Below, one piece after another: positions 30,512 through 39,159 of a stretch of DNA of 64,000 nucleotides (positions are counted from its first letter, which is position 1; every line of letters starts with the position of its first letter). The notes under the pieces are model-generated. The model searched no databases. It was not told the origin of the DNA and was given only the letters and a program-made list of their open reading frames with translations. The position numbers and the translations under genes are program-made. The DNA is taken from contig JADFSR010000003.1 in the NCBI GenBank assembly GCA_022560615.1, forward strand, positions 124,001 to 188,000. The letters run 5' to 3'. The stretch is from Gemmatimonadota bacterium (GTDB lineage: Bacteria; Gemmatimonadota; Gemmatimonadetes; Longimicrobiales; Gaopeijiaceae).

Positions 30512-30904
30512 ATGACGATGATCAAACAGAGCAAGCTCAGGAAGAGCCGTTCGCTTCAGCGGATGCGTCGCCACTTCCGAGTTCGGAACAAGGTGCGTGG
30601 CACCGCGGAGCGTCCGCGCCTCGTGGTTTTTCGCTCGTTGAAAAACATCGAGGGTCAGGTCGTCGACGACGACGCCGGCCGCACGCTCATCGGGCTTTCG
30701 ACCCTCAACGCGGAGTTGAAAGACTTCGCGGCCGAGGGTCAGAACTGCCGCGTAGAGCACGCCTACGTGGCTGGGAAGCTGCTCGGTGAGCGCGCGAAGG
30801 CCCTGGGAATCGACACCGTGGTCTTCGATCGCGGTGGATACAAGTACCACGGCCGGGTGAAAGCCTTCGCCGACGGCGCCCGAGAGGGAGGTCTGGAGTT
30901 CTGA
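30512..30904 (+). CDS. rplR: 50S ribosomal protein L18
   Basis: L18 is a 5S rRNA-binding protein of 130 residues. [19 protein letters not shown] and the C-terminal [20 protein letters not shown] are diagnostic. The start could be ATG 30512 or ATG 30518. The stop overlaps the rpsE ATG by one base. Confidence 0.96.
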   Translation: MTMIKQSKLRKSRSLQRMRRHFRVRNKVRGTAERPRLVVFRSLKNIEGQVVDDDAGRTLIGLSTLNAELKDFAAEGQNCRVEHAYVAGKLLGERAKALGIDTVVFDRGGYKYHGRVKAFADGAREGGLEF

Positions 30905-31440
30905 TGGCTGGAAGAGACCAGAAGAAAAAGAAGAAGCAGGGGCGCGGTCGGGAGACCGATCTCGTCGAGAACGTCATCTTCATCAACCGCGTCGCCAAGG
31001 TCGTGAAGGGTGGACGGCGGTTTTCGTTCTCGGCGCTTGTTTCCGTGGGTGATCAGAAGGGGAACGTCGGCATCGCGCTGGCCAAAGCGAACGAGGTCGC
31101 CGAAGCGATTCGGAAGTCCTTCGAGCAGGCCCGCAAGAACATGGTGAGCGTGCCGATCCAGAACGGAACGCTCCCCCACGACATCGTAGGTCGGTGGGGC
31201 GCAGCCCGCGTGCTGCTTCGCCCCGCCGCCCCCGGTACGGGTGTGATCGCGGGTGGTCCTGTGCGAGCGGTGCTCGAGGCAGCGGGCGTGAAGGATGTGC
31301 TCACGAAGAGTCTGGGTTCGAACAACCCGATCAACGTCGTACGCGCCACGATGAACGGCCTGACGGAGCTCGTCACCGCCGAGCGAGTGGCCGAAGAGCG
31401 TGGCGTCACGGTGGCGGAATTGGGAGTGCATCGTGGATAG
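30904..31440 (+). CDS. rpsE: 30S ribosomal protein S5
   Basis: S5 helps hold decoding fidelity at the mRNA entry site; 178 residues. The double-stranded RNA-binding domain ([22 protein letters not shown]) and the C-terminal domain with [18 protein letters not shown] are complete. The N-terminal [11 protein letters not shown] is a basic extension before the domain. The stop lies inside the next gene's N-terminal codons. Confidence 0.97.
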   Translation: MAGRDQKKKKKQGRGRETDLVENVIFINRVAKVVKGGRRFSFSALVSVGDQKGNVGIALAKANEVAEAIRKSFEQARKNMVSVPIQNGTLPHDIVGRWGAARVLLRPAAPGTGVIAGGPVRAVLEAAGVKDVLTKSLGSNNPINVVRATMNGLTELVTAERVAEERGVTVAELGVHRG

Positions 31441-31636
31441 GAAGAAGAAGCCCAAGATGATCAAGATCACCCAGACGCGCAGCGGGATCGGCCGGCTCAC
31501 CAAGCACCGCCGCACGCTTCGGGCGCTGGGAATAAAGCGTCACCAGCAGAGCGTGATCCATGAGGATAATGCGGCCATTAGGGGAATGATCAACCAAATC
31601 TCCTACATGATCGATGTGACTGAAGCGAATGACTGA
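31433..31636 (+). CDS. rpmD: 50S ribosomal protein L30
   Basis: This is a small large-subunit protein. The core [25 protein letters not shown]-type sequence is clear. The GTG at 31433 gives 67 residues with a basic leader (DRKKKPK) and has GGGAG upstream. An ATG at 31457 would give the classical 59 residues, but its ribosome site is more distant. The start is therefore uncertain, while the gene is not. Confidence 0.92.
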   Translation: MDRKKKPKMIKITQTRSGIGRLTKHRRTLRALGIKRHQQSVIHEDNAAIRGMINQISYMIDVTEAND

Positions 31637-31779
31637 CCGCTGAAATCGGCGCTGAACGTCGTTAGGCTCCGGTCGTCGACCTGCGAAGTAGCGTTGCTAC
31701 TCCTCGGTCGCCGATCCTCGCCTGCCTAGTTCAGCATCCAATTTGAGCGGTCTTGGTGACAACAACGAGAGTTTGTGAC
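31637..31779 (+). promoter_or_regulatory. Structured gap between rpmD and rplO
   Basis: The 143-bp gap has no gene. GCTGAAC (31651-31657) pairs with GTTCAGC (31729-31735). Inside, CGACC (31677-31681) pairs with GGTCG (31706-31710), enclosing the hairpin AGTAGC-GTT-GCTACT (31687-31701). The nesting suggests a folded mRNA element within the spc operon. The spc operon normally has almost no space here. The function is unknown. Confidence 0.4.
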
Positions 31780-32241
31780 ATGGCAGAACTACATGATTTG
31801 AGCCCTCCCCTCGGCTCCCGCCGCCGCCGCAAGCGCGTCGGTCGCGGACAGGGTTCCGGTTTGGGCAAGACCGCGGGGCGGGGACAGGACGGCCAGAAGT
31901 CGCGCTCGGGCGGACGCATCCGCCGGGACTTCGAGGGTGGCCAGATGCCGCTCATGCGCCGGATTCCGAAGCGTGGCTTCAAGAACATCAACCGTGTCGA
32001 GTACCAAGTGGTCAACGTGCGGGACCTGGGCCGGTGTGACGGTGACGTGAGCCCGGACGCGCTCAAGGCGGTCGGACTCATAGCGTCGCTTCGCAAGCCC
32101 GTGAAGATTCTCGGGGAGGGCGATATGGAGAAGTCGCTGTCCGTGAGCGCGCACAGGTTCAGCAAGAGCGCTCAAGAGAAGATCGAGGCGGCAGGGGGAT
32201 CGGTGACGGTCATTGGCGCCACGGTCGAGGACGCTTCGTAG
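31780..32241 (+). CDS. rplO: 50S ribosomal protein L15
   Basis: L15 is a late assembly protein of 153 residues. It starts [27 protein letters not shown]-like and holds the GQKSRSGG segment and GFEGGQMPL-like [18 protein letters not shown]. The ATG at 31780 is chosen because an earlier in-frame GTG adds nine non-conserved residues. secY begins one base after the stop. Confidence 0.96.
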   Translation: MAELHDLSPPLGSRRRRKRVGRGQGSGLGKTAGRGQDGQKSRSGGRIRRDFEGGQMPLMRRIPKRGFKNINRVEYQVVNVRDLGRCDGDVSPDALKAVGLIASLRKPVKILGEGDMEKSLSVSAHRFSKSAQEKIEAAGGSVTVIGATVEDAS

Positions 32242-32242
32242 C

Positions 32243-33556
32243 ATGACGAATCCCGTACAAAACCTCTTCCGGGTTCCGGAGCTCAAGGAGAAGGTCCTCT
32301 TCACCTTGTTCATCCTGCTCGTCTATCGAGTGGGATCGCACATCACGGTGCCGAGCCTGGACGTGGCCGCGCTTCGTGAGCAGTTCAGTCAACTCGAGGG
32401 GACCTTCTTCGGCATCTACGACATGTTCGTGGGTGGCGGGCTGTCTCGCGCGACCATCCTGGCGCTGGGCATCATGCCGTACATCTCCGCGAGCATCATG
32501 TTTCAACTGCTCGCCGCGGTCTTCCCAACGATCGAAAAACTGCAAAAGGAAGGCGAAGAGGGCCGTAAGAAGCTGACCCAGTGGACGCGTTATACCACGA
32601 TCGTGTTGTCGGTCGCCCAGTCCTACGGGTACGCGTCGTTCCTGCAGGCGATTCCCGGCGCGGTCAGCACGCCTGGTGCGATGTTCACGTTCACGACGGT
32701 CGTCACGCTCACCGTGGGCGCGATCTTCGTCATGTGGCTCGGTGAGCAGATCACAGAGCACGGGATCGGCAATGGCATGTCGTTGCTGATCTTCTTCTCG
32801 ATCATCCAAGGGTTCCCGGCCGCGGTCGTGCGCACCTTCGAGTCGTTCCGGCTCGGTCAGCTCACAGGGTTCGCACTCGCTGCGCTGATCTTCGTGGTGG
32901 TCGGTGTCACCGCGGCGGTGGTCTCGATGACGATGGCGGCCCGAAAGATCCCGGTTCAGATCCCGCGCAAGGTCGTCGGCCGCGGTCGGATTCGAGAGGG
33001 CCAGAAGAGCTTCATTCCGCTGCGCTTGAACTCCGCGGGCGTCATGCCGATCATCTTTGCGCAGTCGTTCATCGTCGTACCGGGCACTTTGGCCGCGTTC
33101 TGGGACAACCCTTACCTCAACACCATCAACGAAATTTTCGCGCCGCAGGGCTGGCCCTACTACATCACGTATGGCTTCCTGATCGTGTTCTTCACGTACT
33201 TCTACACGGCGATCATTTTCAACCCGATCGACCTCGCAGAGAACCTGAAGAAGCAGGGTGGTTTCATCCCCGGTGTAAAACCGGGCGCGCGCACGGCGGA
33301 ATACATAGACCGCGTTCTGACACGTGTGACCCTACCCGGCTCGGTCTATCTGGCTCTCATAGCGCTCGTGCCGTTCTGGATCTTCGACTTCTTCCAGATC
33401 AACACCTTCTTCTTCGGCGGCACGAGTCTGCTGATCGTCGTGGGTGTGGGCTTGGACACCGTGCAGCAGGCGCAACAGTTGCTCATGCTCCGTCACTATG
33501 ACGGTTTCATGAAGAAGGGTCGCGTGAAGATGCGGGGCCGCTCGCGGTTCATGTAG
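32243..33556 (+). CDS. secY: Protein translocase channel SecY
   Basis: This is the pore subunit of SecYEG with ten predicted membrane helices; 437 residues. The signature LGIMPYISASIMFQLL in helix 2, the GEQITEHGIGNGMSLLIF motif near helix 5, and the GVKPGARTAEYIDRVLTR loop that contacts SecA and the ribosome are present. The ATG at 32243 starts just before the cytoplasmic RVPELKEKVLFTL segment. adk starts immediately after the stop, with no gap. Confidence 0.97.
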   Translation: MTNPVQNLFRVPELKEKVLFTLFILLVYRVGSHITVPSLDVAALREQFSQLEGTFFGIYDMFVGGGLSRATILALGIMPYISASIMFQLLAAVFPTIEKLQKEGEEGRKKLTQWTRYTTIVLSVAQSYGYASFLQAIPGAVSTPGAMFTFTTVVTLTVGAIFVMWLGEQITEHGIGNGMSLLIFFSIIQGFPAAVVRTFESFRLGQLTGFALAALIFVVVGVTAAVVSMTMAARKIPVQIPRKVVGRGRIREGQKSFIPLRLNSAGVMPIIFAQSFIVVPGTLAAFWDNPYLNTINEIFAPQGWPYYITYGFLIVFFTYFYTAIIFNPIDLAENLKKQGGFIPGVKPGARTAEYIDRVLTRVTLPGSVYLALIALVPFWIFDFFQINTFFFGGTSLLIVVGVGLDTVQQAQQLLMLRHYDGFMKKGRVKMRGRSRFM

Positions 33557-34210
33557 ATGTCGATGGTCGTCATCCTTCTCGGTCCGCCGGGTGTCGGAAA
33601 GGGCACGCAGGCCGTGCGTCTCGCGGATGCGATAGGTGGCGAGCACATCTCTACCGGAGATCTGCTGCGCGCGGCCCGCCGTGATGGCACCGAGCTCGGC
33701 AAGCAGGCTCAGGGCTATATGGATGCCGGCGAGCTCGTTCCCGACGCGCTGATCCTCGACCTCGTTCGCGACCGCTTGAGAGGCGTGGCAAGCGAGGCGA
33801 GCCTCCTGTTCGACGGCTTCCCACGAACGACCGCTCAGGCGGACGGACTCGATGCCGTGCTGTCCGAGGTTGGTCGGCAGGTCGACCGGGTCGTGCTCCT
33901 GGAGGCATCCGACGAGACGCTTCTCGAGCGGCTGAGTGGGCGGCGGAGCTGCACGGACTGTGGGGCGATCTTCAACGTGCACTTGAACGCCGCGGAGATC
34001 GATGGGATGTGCGACCGCTGCAGCGGTCGGCTCATCCACAGGACGGATGACGAGCCGGATACGGTGGCCCACCGCCTGGAGGTGTATCAAGAGCAAACAT
34101 CACCGCTGGTGGCCCACTACGAAGCGCATGATGCAGGCCTGGCACGGGTCCAGGCCGAGCGGGGCATGGACGACGTGTACGTGGACGTGCGAACCGCCGT
34201 GGGCGTCTGA
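33557..34210 (+). CDS. adk: Adenylate kinase, zinc-LID type
   Basis: Adk interconverts ATP+AMP and 2 ADP. The P-loop GPPGVGKGT is at residues 9-17, the AMP-site STGDLLR at 32-38, and FDGFPRT at 85-91. The LID domain has Cys132, Cys135, Cys152 and Cys155, the four-Cys zinc form found in Gram-positives and many others. Length 217. The ATG follows the secY stop directly; a second ATG lies two codons later. Confidence 0.97.
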   Translation: MSMVVILLGPPGVGKGTQAVRLADAIGGEHISTGDLLRAARRDGTELGKQAQGYMDAGELVPDALILDLVRDRLRGVASEASLLFDGFPRTTAQADGLDAVLSEVGRQVDRVVLLEASDETLLERLSGRRSCTDCGAIFNVHLNAAEIDGMCDRCSGRLIHRTDDEPDTVAHRLEVYQEQTSPLVAHYEAHDAGLARVQAERGMDDVYVDVRTAVGV

Positions 34211-34216
34211 GTCGCG

Positions 34217-35011
34217 ATGATCCATCTACGGACTCCCGAGGAGATGAACGCAGTCGGTCGCGGCGGCGCGATCATCGCCGGACTGCTCGGCGAGCTTCAT
34301 AAGCGGGTTGTTCCTGGCGTCTCGACCCAGGACCTCGACAGCGTCTGCGATGAGTATATCGTCTCACACGACGGTGCCGTGCCGGTTTTCAAGGGTCTGT
34401 ATGGGTTTCCTGGAAGCGTGTGCACTTCGGTGAACGAGGAGGTCGTTCACGGCATTCCGAGTGCGAAGCGCGTGCTGCGCGAGGGCGACATCGTTTCAAT
34501 CGACGTAGGTGTCAAGCTCGACGGGTGGTGCTCCGATTCGGCTTGGACGTTTCGCGTCGGTGAGGTGAGTGACGACGTGCAGCGATTACTGGACGTGGCC
34601 GAGCAGTCCCTGTGGGCCGCGATCGAGGCTTCCGTCCCAGGGAATCACGTGGGGGACATCGGTGCGGCGGTCGTGCGTACTGTGGACGGAACGAGCTTCG
34701 GCATCATCAGGGACCTCGTGGGACACGGCGTGGGACGGGACGTGCACGAGGAGCCACAGGTGCCGAACCAGGGACGGGATGGACACGGTCCGTTGCTGAG
34801 AGAGGGCATGGTTCTGGCCATCGAGCCGATGCTCTCGGCAGGTTCACCGAACATCAGAACCCTCGATGACGGATGGACGGTCGTTACTGCCGACCGAACG
34901 ACGTCGGCACACTTCGAGCATACCGTCGGAATCACGGCGGACGGTCCAAGGCTGCTGACTGCTTCCGGAGCCCCTGTTCATGCGGGTTCTGGCGCCCCGA
35001 ACGGCGCTTGA
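34217..35011 (+). CDS. map: Methionine aminopeptidase, type I
   Basis: This enzyme removes the initiator Met from nascent proteins. The dinuclear metal site is complete: Asp96, Asp107, His170, Glu203 and Glu234. His79 (VHGIP) is the conserved substrate-binding residue. Length 264. It follows adk after 6 bp. In most genomes infA comes next; here rpmJ follows after 62 bp with its own promoter. Confidence 0.97.
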   Translation: MIHLRTPEEMNAVGRGGAIIAGLLGELHKRVVPGVSTQDLDSVCDEYIVSHDGAVPVFKGLYGFPGSVCTSVNEEVVHGIPSAKRVLREGDIVSIDVGVKLDGWCSDSAWTFRVGEVSDDVQRLLDVAEQSLWAAIEASVPGNHVGDIGAAVVRTVDGTSFGIIRDLVGHGVGRDVHEEPQVPNQGRDGHGPLLREGMVLAIEPMLSAGSPNIRTLDDGWTVVTADRTTSAHFEHTVGITADGPRLLTASGAPVHAGSGAPNGA

Positions 35012-35036
35012 GGCCGCACCAGAGCCGGGTTATAAT
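35008..35036 (+). promoter_or_regulatory. Promoter before rpmJ (alpha operon)
   Basis: TTGAGG (35008-35013), a 17-bp spacer and a perfect TATAAT (35031-35036) lie across the map stop codon. A start near 35043 would give a short leader of about 30 nt before the rpmJ GTG. This fits an independent alpha-operon transcript covering rpmJ to rplQ. Confidence 0.65.
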
Positions 35037-35073
35037 ATATGGCTATGCAACAAACGAAGGTGGAGATGTCGAA

Positions 35074-35190
35074 GTGAAGGTTCGAAGCAGCGTAAAGCCA
35101 ATCTGCGAGCACTGCAAAGTGATCCGCCGGAAGGGTGTCGTGCGCATTATTTGCTCGCGGGATCCCAAGCATAAACAGCGCCAGGGATAA
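35074..35190 (+). CDS. rpmJ: 50S ribosomal protein L36, zinc form
   Basis: This 38-residue protein has Cys11, Cys14, Cys27 and His33 as zinc ligands ([14 protein letters not shown] and [12 protein letters not shown]). The GTG at 35074 is the only start that gives the family length; GGTGGAG precedes it. A 10-codon frame, ATG 35045 to TGA 35077, overlaps this start and could couple translation, but it may be chance. Confidence 0.95.
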   Translation: MKVRSSVKPICEHCKVIRRKGVVRIICSRDPKHKQRQG

Positions 35191-35207
35191 GAGAGAGCAA
35201 GTAAGAC

Positions 35208-35588
35208 ATGGCACGTATCGCTGGCGTAGACCTTCCGCGTGGGAAGAGAATCGAAGTCGCTCTGACCTACATCTACGGGATCGGCGCGAGCCGAGCGAAG
35301 GAGATCATCCGGGAGTGTGGCGTCGACGGAGACCGGCGCACGCAGGACCTCGACGACGATGACGTGAACCGCCTCCGTCGGCAGATCGAGGGGAACTACA
35401 AGGTCGAGGGCGCGCTGCGTACCGAGACCTCCATGAACATCAAGCGACTCATGGACATCGGTTGCTACCGGGGACTCCGGCACCGGCGGGGTTTGCCGGT
35501 GAGGGGTCAGCGGACGCATACCAACGCGCGCACGCACAAGGGCTCCAGAAGATCCATCGCGGGAAAGAAGAAGGCGCCGAAGAAGTAG
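35208..35588 (+). CDS. rpsM: 30S ribosomal protein S13
   Basis: S13 contacts the P-site tRNA and bridges the subunits; 126 residues. [25 protein letters not shown] at the start and [24 protein letters not shown] near the end are diagnostic. The basic tail GKKKAPKK is normal. It follows rpmJ by 17 bp. Confidence 0.97.
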   Translation: MARIAGVDLPRGKRIEVALTYIYGIGASRAKEIIRECGVDGDRRTQDLDDDDVNRLRRQIEGNYKVEGALRTETSMNIKRLMDIGCYRGLRHRRGLPVRGQRTHTNARTHKGSRRSIAGKKKAPKK

Positions 35589-35712
35589 GCTGTCCGACAG
35601 GCTCGCTGAGCCATCACTCGACGTGGCGTCACCCGAGGCACCAAACCCCGGATCGCCGCAGCCGCATTGTTAGAAGAGCAGGAACCAGGAACCAGGGATC
35701 AGGTGAGAGAAC
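35589..35712 (+). other. 124-bp gap between rpsM and rpsK
   Basis: No gene is present. A small hairpin GGCTC-GCT-GAGCC (35600-35612) follows the rpsM stop, and the direct repeat AGGAACC-AGGAACC lies just before the rpsK ribosome-binding region. In most genomes rpsM and rpsK are closer. S4 binding near rpsM is the known control point of alpha operons, but no S4 pseudoknot was recognised here. Confidence 0.3.
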
Positions 35713-36102
35713 GTGGCAAATCCAAAGACCCGTGCCAAGCGCTCGAAGAAGGTCGTAGAGGCTGAAGGCGTCGCTCACATCAAAGCGACCTTCAACAACA
35801 CGATCATCACGATCGCTGACAACCAGGGGAACGTCATCGTGTGGGCCAGCGCCGGAAAGGCGGGTTTCAAGGGCTCCAAGAAGTCGACCCCGTTTGCTGC
35901 CACCGTGGCCGCCGAACAGGCGGGGCGTGAGGCCGTCGGCATGGGCGTGAAGCGCCTCGACGTGCGTGTCCAGGGCCCGGGCTCCGGCCGTGAGTCCGCG
36001 ATCCAGGCGCTCGCCGCCGTTGGTCTCCAGATCAAGTCCATCCAAGACGTGACGCCGCTGCCGCACAACGGGTGCCGGCCGCCGAAGAAGCGTCGCGTCT
36101 AG
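35713..36102 (+). CDS. rpsK: 30S ribosomal protein S11
   Basis: S11 sits on the platform near the mRNA exit; 129 residues. [20 protein letters not shown] and the C-terminal [18 protein letters not shown] are conserved. The GTG at 35713 gives [12 protein letters not shown] and is preceded by AGGTGAGAGAAC. The stop lies in a short tandem repeat. Confidence 0.96.
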   Translation: MANPKTRAKRSKKVVEAEGVAHIKATFNNTIITIADNQGNVIVWASAGKAGFKGSKKSTPFAATVAAEQAGREAVGMGVKRLDVRVQGPGSGRESAIQALAAVGLQIKSIQDVTPLPHNGCRPPKKRRV

Positions 36103-36121
36103 TCGCGTTTAGTCGCGTCTA
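36092..36121 (+). repeat. Three tandem 10-bp units at the rpsK stop
   Basis: GTCGCGTCTA, GTCGCGTTTA and GTCGCGTCTA follow each other; the first contains the end of the last rpsK codons and its TAG. The unit repeats the sequence around the stop, which suggests slippage duplication. It has no obvious function. Confidence 0.8.
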
Positions 36122-36141
36122 GAAGGGAATACCACCAAGCC

Positions 36142-36777
36142 ATGGCTCGTTATACCGGTCCCGTTTGTAAGCGTTGCCGCAGAGAAGGCCAGAAGCTCTT
36201 CTTGAAGGGGCAGAAGTGCTACACCGAAAAGTGCCCCGTCGAGCGGCGCCAGTACCCGCCGGGTCAGCACGGCCCCGCGCAGGCTCGCCGACGCAAGCAG
36301 TCCGACTACGCCGTTCAGCTCCGAGAGAAGCAGAAGGTGAAGCGGATATATGGGCTCCATGAGAAGCAGTTCCGCGCGCTCTTCGAGCGCGCTGCTCACG
36401 TCCCGGGCATCACCGGCGCGAACCTCATCGTTTCGCTCGAGACGCGTCTCGACAACATCGTCTTCCGCATGGGCTTCGCGGTCAGTCGTAGCGCGGCACG
36501 GCAGCTCGTGCGGCACCGTCATGTAGAGGTGAACGGCCGCATCGTCGACGTCCCCAGCTTCCACGTGAAGGCGGGCGACGAGATCGCGGTGAAGGCCAAG
36601 TCGAAGGACATCGTGCCCGTGCAAGGGGCTCTCGAGGCACGGACGCGTCCGGCGCTGGCAGATTGGCTCGCGCTCGACGAGAAGGCGCGTGTGGGTCGCT
36701 TGGTTCGCGAACCGACGCGTGCGGACATCCCGCTGGCGGCGCGGGAACAGCTCATCGTCGAGCTCTACTCGAAATAA
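36142..36777 (+). CDS. rpsD: 30S ribosomal protein S4, zinc form
   Basis: S4 starts 16S assembly and commonly represses the alpha operon; 211 residues. Cys9, Cys12, Cys26 and Cys31 form the zinc site of the C+ type. The S4 RNA-binding domain contains LDNIVFRMGFAVSRSAARQLVRHRHVEVNG. The C-terminal REQLIVELYSK is standard. Confidence 0.97.
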   Translation: MARYTGPVCKRCRREGQKLFLKGQKCYTEKCPVERRQYPPGQHGPAQARRRKQSDYAVQLREKQKVKRIYGLHEKQFRALFERAAHVPGITGANLIVSLETRLDNIVFRMGFAVSRSAARQLVRHRHVEVNGRIVDVPSFHVKAGDEIAVKAKSKDIVPVQGALEARTRPALADWLALDEKARVGRLVREPTRADIPLAAREQLIVELYSK

Positions 36778-36836
36778 TCGGGTCGCGGGGATTTCGTTGG
36801 GCGGGTCCCGGCGTCCAAGGCTAAACAGGAGGCAAT

Positions 36837-37880
36837 GTGGAATTAGATCTCACCGGACTGATACTCCCCGAGCGCATCGAGGGCATCGCGGATCCGGACA
36901 ACGCTCGGAACGCTCGCTTCGTCATCGAGCCGCTCGAGCGCGGCTTCGGCCATACGCTGGGCAACTCCGTTCGGCGTGTGCTGCTGTCGTCGCTGCGCGG
37001 CGCGGCTGTGTGGGGCTTCCGCATCGATGGCGTGGTGCATGAGCACCAGACGATCGCGGGTGTGGTTGAGGACGTTCACCAGGTGATCCAAAACCTGAAG
37101 GCGCTCGTGGTCACGCTCGATGACGACGTCGACGAGACGATCCTCGAGATCCGCCTCGGCAAGGCGGGTGTCGTCACGGCTGGTGATATCCAGCCGGTGT
37201 CCGGAGTCGAGATCATGGATCCGGATCACCATCTGTTCACGCTCCAGGAGGATCGTCAGCTCAACGTGGAGCTGCACGTGAACAAGGGTCGCGGCTTCGT
37301 GCTCGCCGACGCGCACCCCATTCCGCGGGGCGCCCCAGTGGACCTCGTACGCATCGACTCGATCTACAACCCGGTCCGCCGCGCGAACTTCACGGTCGAG
37401 GAGACCCGCGTGGGTCAGCGCACCGACTTCGATCGTCTGACCCTTCACATCGAGACCGACGGCTCGGTCGACCCGGAGCGCGCGGTGGCGTACGCCGCCG
37501 AGCTCGTTCGCAAGCACCTCGAGTACATGCTCTACTTCGGCGAGGGCGGCATTCCCGAGGTCGCGCCTCCCGGAGCGGTTGCGGTTCCCGAGCGCCTTCA
37601 GGACCTGTTCGAGCGGCCCATCGAGGATCTTGCGGAACTGTCCGTGCGCTCGCGAAACTCGCTGCAGAAGGAGAACATCCAGACGCTGGGTGATCTCGTG
37701 CAGCGCTCGGAGGACGACATGCTGCGGATCGAGAACTTCGGCAAGAAATCGCTCAAGGAGATCTCCGACTTCTTGGAGGAGCATGCGCTCCGTTTCGGCA
37801 TGCAGCTCGAGGAAGGCGAGGACGGGCGCCTCTTCTTCGTGGAGGAGGAAGCCGGGGCCGCAGCGGGCGGGGAGGAGTAG
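36837..37880 (+). CDS. rpoA: RNA polymerase alpha subunit
   Basis: Alpha dimerises to nucleate the polymerase and contacts activators and UP elements. The N-terminal domain has [18 protein letters not shown], the linker is around residues 240-255, and the C-terminal domain shows [21 protein letters not shown] with the helix-hairpin-helix residues. Length 347, slightly longer than the typical 330 because of a Glu/Ala-rich tail. The GTG at 36837 follows a perfect AGGAGG. Confidence 0.97.
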   Translation: MELDLTGLILPERIEGIADPDNARNARFVIEPLERGFGHTLGNSVRRVLLSSLRGAAVWGFRIDGVVHEHQTIAGVVEDVHQVIQNLKALVVTLDDDVDETILEIRLGKAGVVTAGDIQPVSGVEIMDPDHHLFTLQEDRQLNVELHVNKGRGFVLADAHPIPRGAPVDLVRIDSIYNPVRRANFTVEETRVGQRTDFDRLTLHIETDGSVDPERAVAYAAELVRKHLEYMLYFGEGGIPEVAPPGAVAVPERLQDLFERPIEDLAELSVRSRNSLQKENIQTLGDLVQRSEDDMLRIENFGKKSLKEISDFLEEHALRFGMQLEEGEDGRLFFVEEEAGAAAGGEE

Positions 37881-37882
37881 CC

Positions 37883-38236
37883 GTGCGGCACCGCAAGAAG
37901 GGAAGGAAGCTCTCCCGTACCGCAAGCCACAAGAAGGCGACCATGCGCAACATGGCCACGTCGCTGTTCCGTCACGAGAGAATCGAGACGACCACCGCCA
38001 AGGCCAAGGAGCTCCGTCCGTACGCCGAGCGTCTCATCACGCTCGCGCGCCGCGGGGACCTGCATGCGCGCCGCCTTGCCGCGACGAAGATCCAGGATCG
38101 CGAAGTGCTAGGGAAGCTGTTCGGCGATATCGCTCCGCGTTTCGCGGAGCGTCCGGGTGGCTATACACGTATCCTGAAGCTGGGGCATCGGAAGGGTGAC
38201 GCGGCAGAGATGTCGCTCATCGAGCTCGTCAACTAG
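37883..38236 (+). CDS. rplQ: 50S ribosomal protein L17
   Basis: L17 is a 117-residue protein, the last of the alpha operon. [25 protein letters not shown] is the diagnostic start; the C-terminal [19 protein letters not shown] is conserved. GTG start 2 bp after rpoA. A hairpin overlaps the stop codon. Confidence 0.97.
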   Translation: MRHRKKGRKLSRTASHKKATMRNMATSLFRHERIETTTAKAKELRPYAERLITLARRGDLHARRLAATKIQDREVLGKLFGDIAPRFAERPGGYTRILKLGHRKGDAAEMSLIELVN

Positions 38237-38264
38237 TTTGTCGACCGCTTCCGACGGACAAACT
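38235..38264 (+). terminator. Hairpin at the end of the alpha operon
   Basis: AGTTTGTC (38235-38242) pairs with GACAAACT (38257-38264) around a 14-base loop; it overlaps the rplQ TAG. There is no run of T after it, so it may be a 3'-end stabiliser or a weak terminator. Confidence 0.4.
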
Positions 38265-38286
38265 CAAACTGGACAGGATTTCGCAC

Positions 38287-38853
38287 ATGGTGGACAACGC
38301 TTCCCGACGCGGCGCTGCCGACCTGGGCATGCCACTGATGTTCATGGCGTTCGTGGTCATCGGTGGTTTCATGTATTGGCTCAAGGGCGAGGCTGACGCG
38401 CAGCGCGAGCTCCGACTCGTGGAGGACACAACCGAGGTCGCCACCGACGATGTCGGTACGGCGACCACCGTCGCGGCGGCCGACCTGCAGACGGATCCCA
38501 CGCTTTTCGAGGGTCAGAACATCCGCGTAGCGGGGCTGGCTGTATTGAGCACGCTCGGGACACAGGGCTTTTGGCTGCAACTGCCGAACCAGAACCCCTT
38601 CCTGGTCTCGATGTCCGAGCAGGTGATGGCCGAGGGCCTCGTGCTTTCAGCGGGTCAGCCCGCAGGCGTGATCGGCGTGCTCTACGCCATGAGCGACTCC
38701 GTCGTGACCGCGTGGGTGGCCGCCGGCACCATCAGCGAGGGTGACAGACTCGCCGCCGAGTTCGCGACCTACTTCCTGGAAGCGAGTCAGGTCGTGCTCG
38801 GTAACGCGCCCACCGGTGATGGCAACGAGGGTGGCGCTGGCGCGGGGAAGTAG
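38287..38853 (+). CDS. Membrane-anchored protein of unknown function
   Basis: This 188-residue protein has one predicted membrane helix at about residues 14-33 ([19 protein letters not shown]), so the remaining 150 residues are probably periplasmic. The soluble part contains [26 protein letters not shown]-like sequence that could be an OB-type beta barrel (G-x-x-V-x-V-x-G ... G-x-W-L), and a Gly-rich end. No family is recognised. It lies between rplQ and rpmB on the same strand, 50 bp after the alpha operon. An ATG with GGACAGGA upstream supports the start. Cofactor-binding residues are not evident. Confidence 0.7.
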   Translation: MVDNASRRGAADLGMPLMFMAFVVIGGFMYWLKGEADAQRELRLVEDTTEVATDDVGTATTVAAADLQTDPTLFEGQNIRVAGLAVLSTLGTQGFWLQLPNQNPFLVSMSEQVMAEGLVLSAGQPAGVIGVLYAMSDSVVTAWVAAGTISEGDRLAAEFATYFLEASQVVLGNAPTGDGNEGGAGAGK

Positions 38854-38915
38854 GAGCTCCGACGAAGTTAGGCAGGGTGCATCGCCGCCCGGCTAGGGAA
38901 AACCGAAGAGGTTAC

Positions 38916-39134
38916 ATGTCTAGAGTTTGCTACGTGTGTAATAAAGGCCCCGGGACGGGCAACAACGTGAGTCACGCGCACAACAAGACGCGGCGTCGCT
39001 GGCTGCCGAACCTTCAGACGTTCAAGATCGTCGACGAGAAGGGCGAGCGCCGTCGCGTGCGCGTGTGCACACGGTGCATCTCGGCGGGGAAGGTGACCAA
39101 GGCTCCGGCGCTGGTGGTGGAGGGGAATCCCTAG
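38916..39134 (+). CDS. rpmB: 50S ribosomal protein L28, zinc form
   Basis: This 72-residue protein has CYVCNKG at 5-11 and CTRC at 51-54, the four-Cys zinc form. [16 protein letters not shown] is the family core. The ATG at 38916 is 13 codons after an alternative in-frame start and matches the family start (SRVCYVC). rpmB is separated from its more usual partner rpmG, which is in the tuf1 cluster. Confidence 0.95.
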   Translation: MSRVCYVCNKGPGTGNNVSHAHNKTRRRWLPNLQTFKIVDEKGERRRVRVCTRCISAGKVTKAPALVVEGNP

Positions 39135-39159
39135 CCCTTTCCTAGCCCAGTAGGCGCCC

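Noticed and set aside
35045-35077. Ten-codon leader peptide before rpmJ
   Set aside because: It overlaps the rpmJ start as GTGA and could couple translation, but it has no ribosome site and no codon pattern of a known attenuation peptide.
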